Positions 1-6,999 of a stretch of DNA of 64,000 nt are shown one piece after another. Under the pieces are notes generated by a model, which searched no databases, was not told the origin of the DNA, and saw nothing but the letters and a program-made list of their open reading frames with translations. Each line of letters opens with the position of its first letter. Within the stretch, counting starts at the first letter, position 1. This DNA is from Candidatus Sericytochromatia bacterium S15B-MN24 CBMW_12 (GTDB taxonomy: Bacteria; Cyanobacteriota; Sericytochromatia; S15B-MN24; UBA4093), in the NCBI GenBank assembly GCA_002083825.1, contig DAZV01000047.1:184320-248319 (forward strand), read 5' to 3'. A program made the position numbers and the translations under genes.

Positions 1-114
1 GGTAAGATCGGTGTCGAAAGCGAGCTGGGCCACGGCAGTACCTTCTGGTTCACCTTGCCGCTCGCGCTGTCGTCGGCTTCCCATGCCGCGGACATGCCGG
101 AATCAGGCAGGTAA
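1..114 (+). CDS. Sensor histidine kinase, C-terminal end (partial)
   Basis: The open frame enters from the left edge and ends at TAA. It encodes 37 residues beginning [20 protein letters not shown], the G2 box and last strand of a GHKL ATPase domain as found at the end of two-component histidine kinases. A short Ala/Ser-rich tail follows. The sensor part and its partner regulator lie outside the window, so the signal cannot be guessed. The family call rests only on the GxGS-TFxFxLP motif. Confidence 0.75.
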   Translation, partial: GKIGVESELGHGSTFWFTLPLALSSASHAADMPESGR

Positions 115-146
115 CCCCCGTCGCCCCACGGGGCGCGACGGGGGTT
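113..146. terminator. Bidirectional hairpin between convergent genes
   Basis: A perfect 12-base inverted repeat (AACCCCCGTCGC and GCGACGGGGGTT) encloses a 10-base loop. It overlaps the kinase stop codon and lies just 3' of the MerR gene stop, where convergent transcripts need to end. There is no strong T-run on either strand, so the terminator role is inferred from stem quality and position. Confidence 0.65.
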
Positions 147-153
147 ACCTCGG

Positions 154-918
154 CTACCGGGCCAGGGCCTCCAGGCGGTCGGCGTAGATAGCCATCGTAT
201 CGCGCATGAATTCGGCGAGTCCCTCTTTCACCTTGTCGTAGGTCGCCGTGAAGCGCGGATCCGCGACGTACATCTCGCCCAGACCCCTGAAGATCTCGGG
301 CGTGCAAGAGTAGAAGCGATCGTTGATCAGCTTGAACCAGGTGCCGATCTGCTCCTGGACCTCCGCCGACGCGGGATCCCTGCCCACCAGGTTGGCCATT
401 CCTGTGGTGACGGCCTCCAGTTCGGCCTTGATGGCCGTCCAATCCGCCTTGGTATACGCGTGGGCCCGGCGCTCCGACTCCTCGTACGCATCGCTGCTGC
501 CCCAGCGTTCGCGGGCTTCTTTTTGGTATTCTTCGAATTTCGGGTCGTTGAAGACCTCGAACATTGCCTTCTTATCCATCGCTTCACCTCTTTTCATGGC
601 GTCCAGGGTCTGATCCACCGACGCGAGGATCCCCTGGAGCCGCTTCTGCTTTTCGAACAGTAACTTACGGTGGGTGATGAGCGCTTTGCGCCGGTCAAAG
701 TCCGGCCGGTCGAGAATGGCCTTGATCTCCTGCAGGCTGAACTCCAGTTCCCGGAAGAACAGGATCTGCTGCAGGCGCTCGAGGTCGGAGTCGGAGTACT
801 GGCGGTATCCCGCCTCGCTAACCTCGGCTGGTCGGAACAGGCCGATCGCGTCGTAGTGGTGCAGCGTCCGGACACTGACCCCCGCCAACTCGGCCACAGC
901 TTTTACCGTGTAAGCCAT
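154..918 (-). CDS. MerR-family regulator with TipAS effector domain
   Basis: 254 residues. Residues 1-70 form the MerR winged helix (KAVAELAGVSVRTLHHYDAIGL, then GYRQYSDSDL), followed by a dimerisation helix. Residues about 120-250 match a TipAS/SkgA-type domain with its Tyr- and Trp-rich helices (WGSSDAYEESERR). In this family the C-terminal domain binds antibiotics or other lipophilic ligands and activates a promoter with an overlong spacer. A fitting promoter lies directly upstream, so autoregulation is likely. The start ATG has a GGAGGTGAG site. No efflux or resistance gene is adjacent, so the wider regulon is unknown. Confidence 0.9.
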   Translation of the reverse strand: MAYTVKAVAELAGVSVRTLHHYDAIGLFRPAEVSEAGYRQYSDSDLERLQQILFFRELEFSLQEIKAILDRPDFDRRKALITHRKLLFEKQKRLQGILASVDQTLDAMKRGEAMDKKAMFEVFNDPKFEEYQKEARERWGSSDAYEESERRAHAYTKADWTAIKAELEAVTTGMANLVGRDPASAEVQEQIGTWFKLINDRFYSCTPEIFRGLGEMYVADPRFTATYDKVKEGLAEFMRDTMAIYADRLEALAR

Positions 919-938
919 GCGCTCACCTCCCGAGATAC

Positions 939-969
939 AACGTAAGGCCTGACGCTACGTGAGGGTCAA
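939..969 (-). promoter_or_regulatory. MerR-type promoter/operator with 19-bp spacer
   Basis: On the minus strand TTGACC (964-969) and TACGTT (939-944) are separated by exactly 19 bases, the overlong spacing that MerR regulators correct by twisting DNA. The spacer contains the dyad ACGTA...TACGT. It ends about 20 bases before the regulator's ATG, as expected for autoregulation. Confidence 0.7.
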
Positions 970-984
970 GCCCCCGTCAAAACT

Positions 985-1392
985 CGTCCCCCATTGGGCC
1001 TGAGGGCCCAGTTAGGCTGCGCCTAGCGACGGGGGGCTACGGGGGGTGAGCGCCCGCGGCTAAAGGCTATGAACGGCGAAGCCATGGCCCCTAATCTTCC
1101 GTTAATCCGCCCCCCTCGATGGGGGGCTACGGGGGGTGTTCGCCGGCGAAGCCATGGCGTTCCTTATTATTTCTGACTCACCATGGGGAGAGATAAGGAA
1201 CCAGGGATCAGTAACCCCCCCCCCTCGCCCCCCCCATCGAGGGGGGGGGGATTAGGGGAAGCTCCCCTTCGGGGATGAGATGGAACCTGGGATCAGTAAC
1301 ACCCCCCCGCCCCCCCCATTGGGCCTGCGGGCCCAGTTAGGCTGCGCCTGAGCAAGGGGGGGATTTAGGGGAGCTTCCCTTCGGGGATGAGA
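985..1392. repeat. GC-rich block of decayed repeats, no gene seen
   Basis: This 0.4-kb stretch holds no convincing ORF. A near-identical segment (CATTGGGCCTGNGGGCCCAG and then TTAGGCTGCGCCT) occurs at about 992-1024 and 1317-1349 and is itself palindromic. GGGGGGCTACGGGGGGTG occurs at 1031-1048 and 1121-1138, CGGCGAAGCCATGGC near 1075 and 1145, GGGATCAGTAAC at 1204 and 1289, and AGGGGAAGCTCCCCTTCGGGG-like units at 1251-1280 and 1363-1392. Homopolymer runs of up to ten C or G form a strong inverted repeat at 1215-1250. This looks like shuffled remnants of an intergenic repeat family. Confidence 0.7.
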
Positions 1393-1397
1393 AGCAG

Positions 1398-2393
1398 CTA
1401 GCGCCTGAACATGCGATCGCTCGCCTCGATCAGACTCACCATGAAGCGGGTCAGGCCCCGCGTGAACCCGATGAGACCTCGCACCGGCAGGGCCGCGAGC
1501 CAGATGACCCCCTGCTCGAGCCGATCGAAGACGCTCAGGGCTCGCTCCAACTGGTCCCCTGCCACTTTCAGGCCCTGCGTCGCCTGGACTTTCGCCTTGG
1601 TCGAGTTCTGATGCAGCGCGGAGGTATGGTAGGTCGCGCGGATCTGGTACATGGAGCGCTCGAACTCCTGCCAGAAATCTACCGGCTTCGGCTTCTGGCC
1701 CTGGGCCACCGCCTTGGGCACGGCCAGCTGGAAGGTCTGCTCGATCTGGTCGAGCACCGCCGGATCCGCCTTCTTGATGTTCGTCTGGAGGTAGAGGTAG
1801 TGGCTGCGCGTGGCCGGTCCATCGCCGTAAAGCGCGATCACCCCCGCGGTCGCTCCCTCGTCGCGCGGGAAGTAGAAGAGCGTGATCTGGGTGAGCTTGC
1901 GAACGATCCCGTACATCCGATCGCCCGCGTCCAGCAGGGCGGGCGGAATCAGCTCCCGGAAGACCTGCTCGATCGAGGCGTCGGCGATCCGCAAGATGCA
2001 GCCTCCCGGTTCGGCAATAGCCTGAGGAGGCAGCACCTTCCAGCGCGTGGCCTGCCCGAGCGGGGTCTGCTCCAGCCCCTTGGCGAACCCCGCTTTCCAG
2101 ACGATGCCCTGCACCGTGAAGTTCAGGGCCCGGCTGCGCTTGGCCGACTTGGCGATCATCAGGGAATCGGTGCCGTCCATGTCCCGGAGCACGGCCGAAC
2201 CCCGCCCCTGATCCTGGCGCGAGATGCGGTCGAAGGCAGCCCGAACGTAGGGATCCCCCGGCCCCATCTGAAGATCGTAGAGATCGTCGGGATTGATGGG
2301 GCCCGTCCGAGGCGCAGGAGGAGTCCCGCGCGGAGGCAGATCGCCGTCCTCGGGGCGTTGAGGGAACCGCGGGTTACGTGGAGGCTGCTGCAT
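1398..2393 (-). CDS. Uncharacterised 331-aa protein with Pro-rich N-terminus
   Basis: I do not recognise a family. Residues 1-40 are Pro/Arg-rich and probably disordered. A mixed alpha/beta region (about 80-210) has strands such as ITLFYFPRDEG and GVIALYGDG. The C-terminal part (about 225-331) is helical, ending in an amphipathic or hydrophobic stretch (VIWLAALPVRGLIGFTRGLTRF) that may touch the membrane. No signal peptide is evident. The ATG follows a GGAGGGGG site and the gene lies 34 bases after ftsX on the same strand, so it may be the last gene of the csaB-wecG-ftsE-ftsX operon. Confidence 0.7.
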   Translation of the reverse strand: MQQPPRNPRFPQRPEDGDLPPRGTPPAPRTGPINPDDLYDLQMGPGDPYVRAAFDRISRQDQGRGSAVLRDMDGTDSLMIAKSAKRSRALNFTVQGIVWKAGFAKGLEQTPLGQATRWKVLPPQAIAEPGGCILRIADASIEQVFRELIPPALLDAGDRMYGIVRKLTQITLFYFPRDEGATAGVIALYGDGPATRSHYLYLQTNIKKADPAVLDQIEQTFQLAVPKAVAQGQKPKPVDFWQEFERSMYQIRATYHTSALHQNSTKAKVQATQGLKVAGDQLERALSVFDRLEQGVIWLAALPVRGLIGFTRGLTRFMVSLIEASDRMFRR

Positions 2394-2427
2394 GGGTCCC
2401 CCTCCTGATGTGGTTCCCCGACACCTG

Positions 2428-3324
2428 TCAGGTCGTTTGACGCCTCAGATGCCGACGAACCGAAACCCAGCTGGCGAGTGCTCCGATCCCCACCCCGATA
2501 GCCACCAGGTAGCCGAGAACCCGGAAGATGATCGTGGGACTCGCGTCGAGAATCACGAAGGGGAAGAGTTCCTGCAAGCGCATGATGATGAACGTACGCC
2601 AGCCGGCCAGGGCGCCGCCGGTGAGCAGCGCGCCCGCCAGGCCGAAGATCATGCCCTCCAGCAAAAAGGGCGAATGGATGAAGGCCTCGCCGGCCCCCAC
2701 CAGCTGCATGATTTCGATCTCCTTGCGGCGACTCTGGACCGCCAGGCGGATGGTGTTCCCGATGACCGCGAAGGTCGCCACCATCAGCAGGCCCGTCACC
2801 AGGATGCCGATCAGCCGGGTGAAGGTCGCGATCTGCTGGATCTTCGCGTGCAGGCTCTGGCCCCAGTTGAGGTCCTCGACCCCTTTCATCTGGGCGATGG
2901 CGGCGGCAATCTCCGGCGTGTCCTCGGCGTCCAGCACCTTGACCCGAACGGTGTCGGGAAGCGGATTATCCAGGAGCGCGTCGAAGCGAACCCGCCCCTT
3001 CATCTCCTGCTGGAGCGAAGCCCAGGCCTCGTCCTTGGGGATGATGCTGACCTCGCGAACGCCGTCCATCGCGCGGATGTCGGCGGCCATCTCGCTCACG
3101 TTGGCGGAGTCCTTGGTGAAGACCATGATCTCGACCTTGGACCCGACCGATCGGGCGAGGCTGTAGAGATCGTCGGAAAGGAGCCAGAAGCCCCCCAGAA
3201 TGGTGAGGCTCACCGCCATGGTCATCACCACCACCCAGCTCATCCAGCCGGATCGGGTGATGGAGGCGAGGGCTTCCTCGCCGATGAAGCCGATTTGCCG
3301 CCAGTACCGCTTAATTGACTCCAA
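2428..3324 (-). CDS. ftsX: Cell-division ABC transporter permease FtsX
   Basis: About 298 residues, the usual FtsX length. Layout: cytoplasmic N-terminus, TM1 at about 29-49 (WVVVMTMAVSLTILGGFWLL), a periplasmic domain, then three TM helices (the MacB/FtsX fold). FtsX couples FtsE ATPase activity to septal peptidoglycan hydrolases. I chose a TTG start at 3324 because it has GAGGAG nine bases upstream and overlaps ftsE by 14 bases. An ATG at 3366 would need a 56-base overlap and adds residues not typical of the family. Confidence 0.92.
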   Translation of the reverse strand: MESIKRYWRQIGFIGEEALASITRSGWMSWVVVMTMAVSLTILGGFWLLSDDLYSLARSVGSKVEIMVFTKDSANVSEMAADIRAMDGVREVSIIPKDEAWASLQQEMKGRVRFDALLDNPLPDTVRVKVLDAEDTPEIAAAIAQMKGVEDLNWGQSLHAKIQQIATFTRLIGILVTGLLMVATFAVIGNTIRLAVQSRRKEIEIMQLVGAGEAFIHSPFLLEGMIFGLAGALLTGGALAGWRTFIIMRLQELFPFVILDASPTIIFRVLGYLVAIGVGIGALASWVSVRRHLRRQTT

Positions 3325-4000
3325 CCGAATACACTCCTCTAGCTTGGTCGAGTACGAGGCGACCATGGTCGATGGTCACGACCCGGCGCCGCATGTTGTC
3401 CACGACCAGCTTGTTGTGGGTGGCCACCACGACGGTCGTTCCGTGCATGTTGATCTTGGTGAGTAGCCGCATGATTTCCCACGAGGTCTCGGGGTCCAGG
3501 TTCCCTGTCGGCTCGTCCGCGATCAGCAGTGGCGGGGTATTGACGATCGCCCGCGCCAGGCAGACCCGCTGCTGCTGCCCGCCCGAAAGCTGATGCGGGA
3601 GGCAATCGGCGCTGTCGCGCAGACCTACCAGGTCGAGGGACGAGCGAACTCGCTTTTGCATCTCGACCCGGCTCACGCCGAGCACCTTCAGGGCAAACGC
3701 GACGTTCTCGAAGACCGTCCGCTGCGGAAGAAGCTTGTAATCCTGGAAGACCACGCCGATGCGCTGACGCAGGCCCGGCATCTGGGTCTCGGAGAGCCGG
3801 GTGATGTCGACTCCGCCCACCAGGACCTGGCCGGAAGTCGGCTGCTCGGCTCGGTAAAGGAGCTTCATGAGGGTGGACTTGCCGGCACCCGACGGGCCGA
3901 CCAGGAAGACGAACTCCCCGGACTGGACTTCCAGGTTGAGCCCCTGAAGCGCCTTCACCCCCGTGGGATAGATTTTTGAAACCTGCTTCAGTTTGATCAC
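3311..4000 (-). CDS. ftsE: Cell-division ABC transporter ATPase FtsE
   Basis: 229 residues. Walker A is GPSGAGKST at about 36-44, the Q-loop is in VVFQDYKLL, the signature is LSGGQQQR, Walker B ends LLIADEPTGNLD and the switch His is in THN. FtsE hydrolyses ATP to drive FtsX at the septum. The start is GTG at 4000, preceded by AAGGAG and overlapping the wecG stop as GTGA, which indicates translational coupling. The upstream open frame is not needed and does not look like protein. Confidence 0.95.
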   Translation of the reverse strand: MIKLKQVSKIYPTGVKALQGLNLEVQSGEFVFLVGPSGAGKSTLMKLLYRAEQPTSGQVLVGGVDITRLSETQMPGLRQRIGVVFQDYKLLPQRTVFENVAFALKVLGVSRVEMQKRVRSSLDLVGLRDSADCLPHQLSGGQQQRVCLARAIVNTPPLLIADEPTGNLDPETSWEIMRLLTKINMHGTTVVVATHNKLVVDNMRRRVVTIDHGRLVLDQARGVYSVGVN

Positions 4001-4749
4001 GCGGCATTCCTCTCCTTGACGCCACGCAGCACGAGCCACGCGAACCGGGGTAGTGTTCCGGCCATGCGCTTCCAGCGCCATGGCTCCTGGTAGAGCCGGA
4101 AGAGCCATTCGAGATGCAAGCGCTGCATCCATTGCGGAGCCCGGCGGATTCGCCGGGCGAAGATATCGAACGATCCTCCCACTCCCATTGCCACCGGAAT
4201 GCCAAGCGCTTCCTGATGACGCGCAATCCACTTCTCCTGGCGGGGAACCCCAAGCGCGACAAGGATCACGTCGGGGCGGGTTTCGCGGATGGCGTCCAGC
4301 ACGGCGCTTTCTTCCTCGGGCTTCCAGAAGCCGTCCCGGATGCCGGCGATCGCCAGCCCCGGGTTCAGGTCCTTCAAGACCGCGGCGGCCGTCTCGGCCA
4401 CTCCGGGGGCGGCCCCGAGCAGGAAGATCCGATGCCCGCCCGCCGTGCAGTACCGGGCCAGATGGCCGACGAAGTCCACGCCCGCGAGCTTGGCGACCCG
4501 GTGACCGCGAAGTCGCAAGGCCCAGACCACTCCCGAACCGTCGGGAATCACCAACCCCGTCTCCCGGATGATGGCCCCGAGTTCCGGGTCGGCATGTGCC
4601 TGCATCGCCATCTCGGCGTTGATCGTCACCACCCGTAGCGGTTTGCGATCCCGCAAATGCTCGCCCACCCGGGACAGGGCTTCGTCGAGACCCAGCGGAT
4701 CCACCGGCAAGCCGAGGACGTCGGAGCGTTTCATGGCAACTTCTCCCAT
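3997..4749 (-). CDS. WecG/TagA/CpsF-family glycosyltransferase
   Basis: About 250 residues, full length for GT family 26. Family motifs are visible: VTINAEMAMQA, PDGSGVVWA, GVPRQEKW and GVGGSFDIFAR followed by RAPQW. These enzymes move N-acetylmannosaminuronic acid or N-acetylmannosamine onto a lipid-linked sugar at the inner membrane during synthesis of surface or wall polymers. The ATG at 4749 lies two bases after the csaB stop. A second ATG at 4734 with GGGAGA seven bases upstream is an equally good start. The donor sugar cannot be read from sequence. Confidence 0.88.
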   Translation of the reverse strand: MGEVAMKRSDVLGLPVDPLGLDEALSRVGEHLRDRKPLRVVTINAEMAMQAHADPELGAIIRETGLVIPDGSGVVWALRLRGHRVAKLAGVDFVGHLARYCTAGGHRIFLLGAAPGVAETAAAVLKDLNPGLAIAGIRDGFWKPEEESAVLDAIRETRPDVILVALGVPRQEKWIARHQEALGIPVAMGVGGSFDIFARRIRRAPQWMQRLHLEWLFRLYQEPWRWKRMAGTLPRFAWLVLRGVKERNAA

Positions 4750-4751
4750 GG

Positions 4752-5882
4752 CTATACCCTCTGCGGTTCGGGGCGTAACCCCAGGATCCGGTCCGCATGG
4801 TCGAAGTTGAGCCTCGAGCGCCCGATGATCTCGGCGGACGCGTCGCGCATGCGGGTGCGGAAATCGTGGCGATCGCGCCAAAGCCCCATGATCGTCTCCT
4901 CGAGCTGATTCGCCTCTTCCAGGGCTTCCACCGACGCGATCACCGGGAAGTTCCAGAGCGCCGCGAAGTGCGCCACCTTCGGATCGTAGGCGATTCCCAC
5001 GGCCGGCACCCCGCCGGCGGCCGCCATGATGACCGCGTGAAGCCGCATCGCCACCACCAGGTCCAGCCGACCGATCAGCCCCAGCATCTCCTGGCTCGAG
5101 AGGATCTCGTTGAGCATCGCGACCGGCGGCATCTGCGCGTCCGGCCGATAGGATAGGCAATCGCGCAGCTCCTCGGTGATTCGCTCGTCTCCGGGTTGCT
5201 GGAAGGGAAGGAGCAGGACCTGCGCCCCGCAGGAACTGGCCACGTGGCTGATGACGCTCGCGAAGGTCTTGAACTGGCGTTCGAACCAGGTATGCCAGGG
5301 ACGAACGGAGATGCCGATGGTGGGCAAGTCCGAACGCAGGCCGGTTCCCGCCCAGATCTGCGAGATTCGACCCGGATCGGCAGGTTCCAGGCAGAGCACC
5401 GGATCGGCCGTGAGCACGATGCGATCCGCCGGCAGCCGCAACTCCGTGAGCAGGTCCACGGAGGCCTGGTCCCTGACGGTCATGACGCGGGTTCTGCCGA
5501 ACGTGGCCTTGACGAGCATGCGGTTGAAGGCGGACTTCAACGGCCCGACCCCCTGGCCGAAGACCATGGTGGGCACGCCCCGGAGCTGGGCGATCGACAG
5601 AAGTCCGCTGTAGTAGGCGGCGGAAAAGGGGCCGGTGACGTCTTGCATCAACCCGCCGCCGCCGCTGAGAAAAAGGTTGGCGCCCCCGAGCTCCTGGAAG
5701 AAGGCGGCCATGTCCATGCGTCCGATGGCCTTCACGCCGTGTTCCACCGCGGTCCGGGCGGGATCTGCCGACAGCACCACGATCTCTGCTCGAGAGCCCA
5801 GTTGCTGGATGATGGTGGCGAGAATGGCTTCGTCACCCAGGTTGCCGAAACCGTAGTAGCCCGATACGACGATGCGCGACAC
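4752..5882 (-). CDS. csaB: Polysaccharide pyruvyl transferase CsaB
   Basis: 376 residues with the CsaB pattern: SGYYGFGNLGDEAIL at the N-terminus, GGGGLMQDVTG, then FGQGVGPL and a GT-B-like C-terminal half (MRLHAVIMAAAGGVP). CsaB adds pyruvate ketals to cell-wall polysaccharide, which lets SLH-domain proteins bind in organisms that have them. The start is GTG with AGGAAGG upstream. It is the first gene of the tight csaB-wecG-ftsE-ftsX cluster, linking polymer decoration with division. Confidence 0.9.
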   Translation of the reverse strand: MSRIVVSGYYGFGNLGDEAILATIIQQLGSRAEIVVLSADPARTAVEHGVKAIGRMDMAAFFQELGGANLFLSGGGGLMQDVTGPFSAAYYSGLLSIAQLRGVPTMVFGQGVGPLKSAFNRMLVKATFGRTRVMTVRDQASVDLLTELRLPADRIVLTADPVLCLEPADPGRISQIWAGTGLRSDLPTIGISVRPWHTWFERQFKTFASVISHVASSCGAQVLLLPFQQPGDERITEELRDCLSYRPDAQMPPVAMLNEILSSQEMLGLIGRLDLVVAMRLHAVIMAAAGGVPAVGIAYDPKVAHFAALWNFPVIASVEALEEANQLEETIMGLWRDRHDFRTRMRDASAEIIGRSRLNFDHADRILGLRPEPQRV

Positions 5883-5916
5883 GCTCAGCCTTCCTCGCTA
5901 AAAAGAACCCCCCCTC

Positions 5917-5922
5917 ATTGTA
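5917..5922 (-). promoter_or_regulatory. Possible -10 box of the csaB operon
   Basis: TACAAT on the minus strand, 35 bases before the csaB GTG start. The same hexamer sits before the gene at 7000 and before the RNA at 50448. No convincing -35 hexamer is visible at 16-18 bases. Confidence 0.4.
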
Positions 5923-6006
5923 CCCTGATCGAGCCCCGCGGGCCTAGTCACCTGGCTCGACAAAGCCATTCCTCTCCTCGAAGGGGGCAGGTCGCTGAGG
6001 AGTTCC

Positions 6007-6147
6007 TTAGAGCAAAGCTCGTTAGAGCAAAGCTCGTTTCTTCAGGACAGCGAGAGATGGAAATACGCCCCATGATCCCTGCCTCACGGCGTTCTCTCGA
6101 GGCTGACGAAAAAGCCGCCGGCGCTTACGAAACAGCCGCTGGCGCTA
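6007..6147 (+). repeat. Dispersed intergenic repeat, copy 1
   Basis: The longest of three copies. The left end is TTAGAGCAAAGCTCG, tandemly doubled at 6007-6021 and 6022-6036. The middle includes TTTCTTCAGGACAGCGAG and CTCACGGCGTTCTCTCG. The right end ACGAAACAGCCGCTGGCGCTA is also doubled in diverged form (6104-6125 and 6126-6146). Read on the minus strand, the right end supplies the TAG stop of the gene at 6145-6876. The copy at 9151-9257 is the same element inverted, and that at 53928-53986 is a short version. Confidence 0.8.
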
Positions 6148-6876
6148 AACCGACAGCGAAAGCTGCTCTGCGAGCGCCCTAGCTATCTGCTCGTTGTCGC
6201 ATAGCCCCAGCGCCAGGAGCGATCCGCCGAGAAGGCCGCCCGTCACCGTCTGATGCGAGAGCGCGAGGCTCAGTTGCTCCTCGTCGAGCACACCCTGCTT
6301 GACCAGGATCTGACCGAGCCGCAGCTCCTGGAGGTGAAAGCGAAGCGTCATGTGCAACTGCTCCGCGGTCAGGTAGCCCAGCTCGACCATGATCTCCGAA
6401 AGCAGCCGATCCGGCTGGGTGGCCAGCACCGCGAAGCCATGCTCGATCTGCTCGGGGGTCGCGAGCTTGCGGTTCAAGAGCACCTGAGCCACTCGACGCT
6501 CGAGGTTCTGCTGGGATAGCGCCCATTCGACAGCTTCCCGGGAGCAGGCCCCATGAGCCTGCAGGATCTCGCCGAGCAACTGGCCCGTCCGGGTCTGCTC
6601 GTCCAGCGCCGATTGCAGCGCGGCATGATCCACCGCGCCGATCCGGAGCAGGATCTGACCCAGCCGCGCGTTCTGGAGCTGCTCGCGCAAGGCTGCCTGC
6701 AGATCATCCGAGGTCAGCACGCCCTCCGCGATCAAGACTTCGCCCAGTTTCACGCCGGTGCGGGCCTGGGTATCCAGTGCGGACTCGAGGTTCTCGGCAC
6801 TCAGCAGGCCCCGGCGCAGCAGGATCTGCCCCAAGCGAGAGTCCTGGATTTCCTGCTTCGATTCCCTATCCGTCAT
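6145..6876 (-). CDS. Stand-alone MshEN-like repeat protein, probable c-di-GMP sensor
   Basis: 243 residues made of about eight units of 28 residues with the pattern RLGQILLRRG...L..AL..Q....G, starting near residue 14 (RLGQILLRRGLL, KLGEVLIAEGVL, RLGQILLRIGAV, RLGQILVKQGVL). Two such units make an MshEN domain, known from the N-terminus of type II secretion and type IV pilus ATPases, where it binds c-di-GMP. There is no ATPase domain here, so the protein is only this module. Units 5 and 6 (RRVAQVLLNRKLA) have lost conserved Gly residues. The start is ATG with GGGGAG. Binding is inferred from the motif only. Confidence 0.75.
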   Translation of the reverse strand: MTDRESKQEIQDSRLGQILLRRGLLSAENLESALDTQARTGVKLGEVLIAEGVLTSDDLQAALREQLQNARLGQILLRIGAVDHAALQSALDEQTRTGQLLGEILQAHGACSREAVEWALSQQNLERRVAQVLLNRKLATPEQIEHGFAVLATQPDRLLSEIMVELGYLTAEQLHMTLRFHLQELRLGQILVKQGVLDEEQLSLALSHQTVTGGLLGGSLLALGLCDNEQIARALAEQLSLSV

Positions 6877-6960
6877 TTGCTCCCCTTTCGCGACGCCCGT
6901 TCCCGGTCAAATCCTAGCAAGAAAGCACCTCTCAAAGCAATTACTTGCTAGTCGCAGTGG

Positions 6961-6966
6961 TACAAT
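6961..6966 (+). promoter_or_regulatory. Possible -10 box (TACAAT)
   Basis: TACAAT lies 33 bases before the ATG at 7000, in the 123-base gap between two divergent genes. No good -35 hexamer is visible. Confidence 0.4.
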
Positions 6967-6999
6967 TGAGTCGTCGTCGACCTGGAGGGGAAGGGGATA

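Noticed and set aside
1215..1250. C9/G10 inverted repeat read as a terminator
   Set aside because: It lies in a gap of shuffled repeats, not just 3' of a gene, and has no T-run.
4000..4798. A 266-codon N-terminal extension of FtsE
   Set aside because: It lies in another frame of wecG, is Arg/Gly-rich and non-protein-like, and FtsE has normal length from the GTG at 4000.
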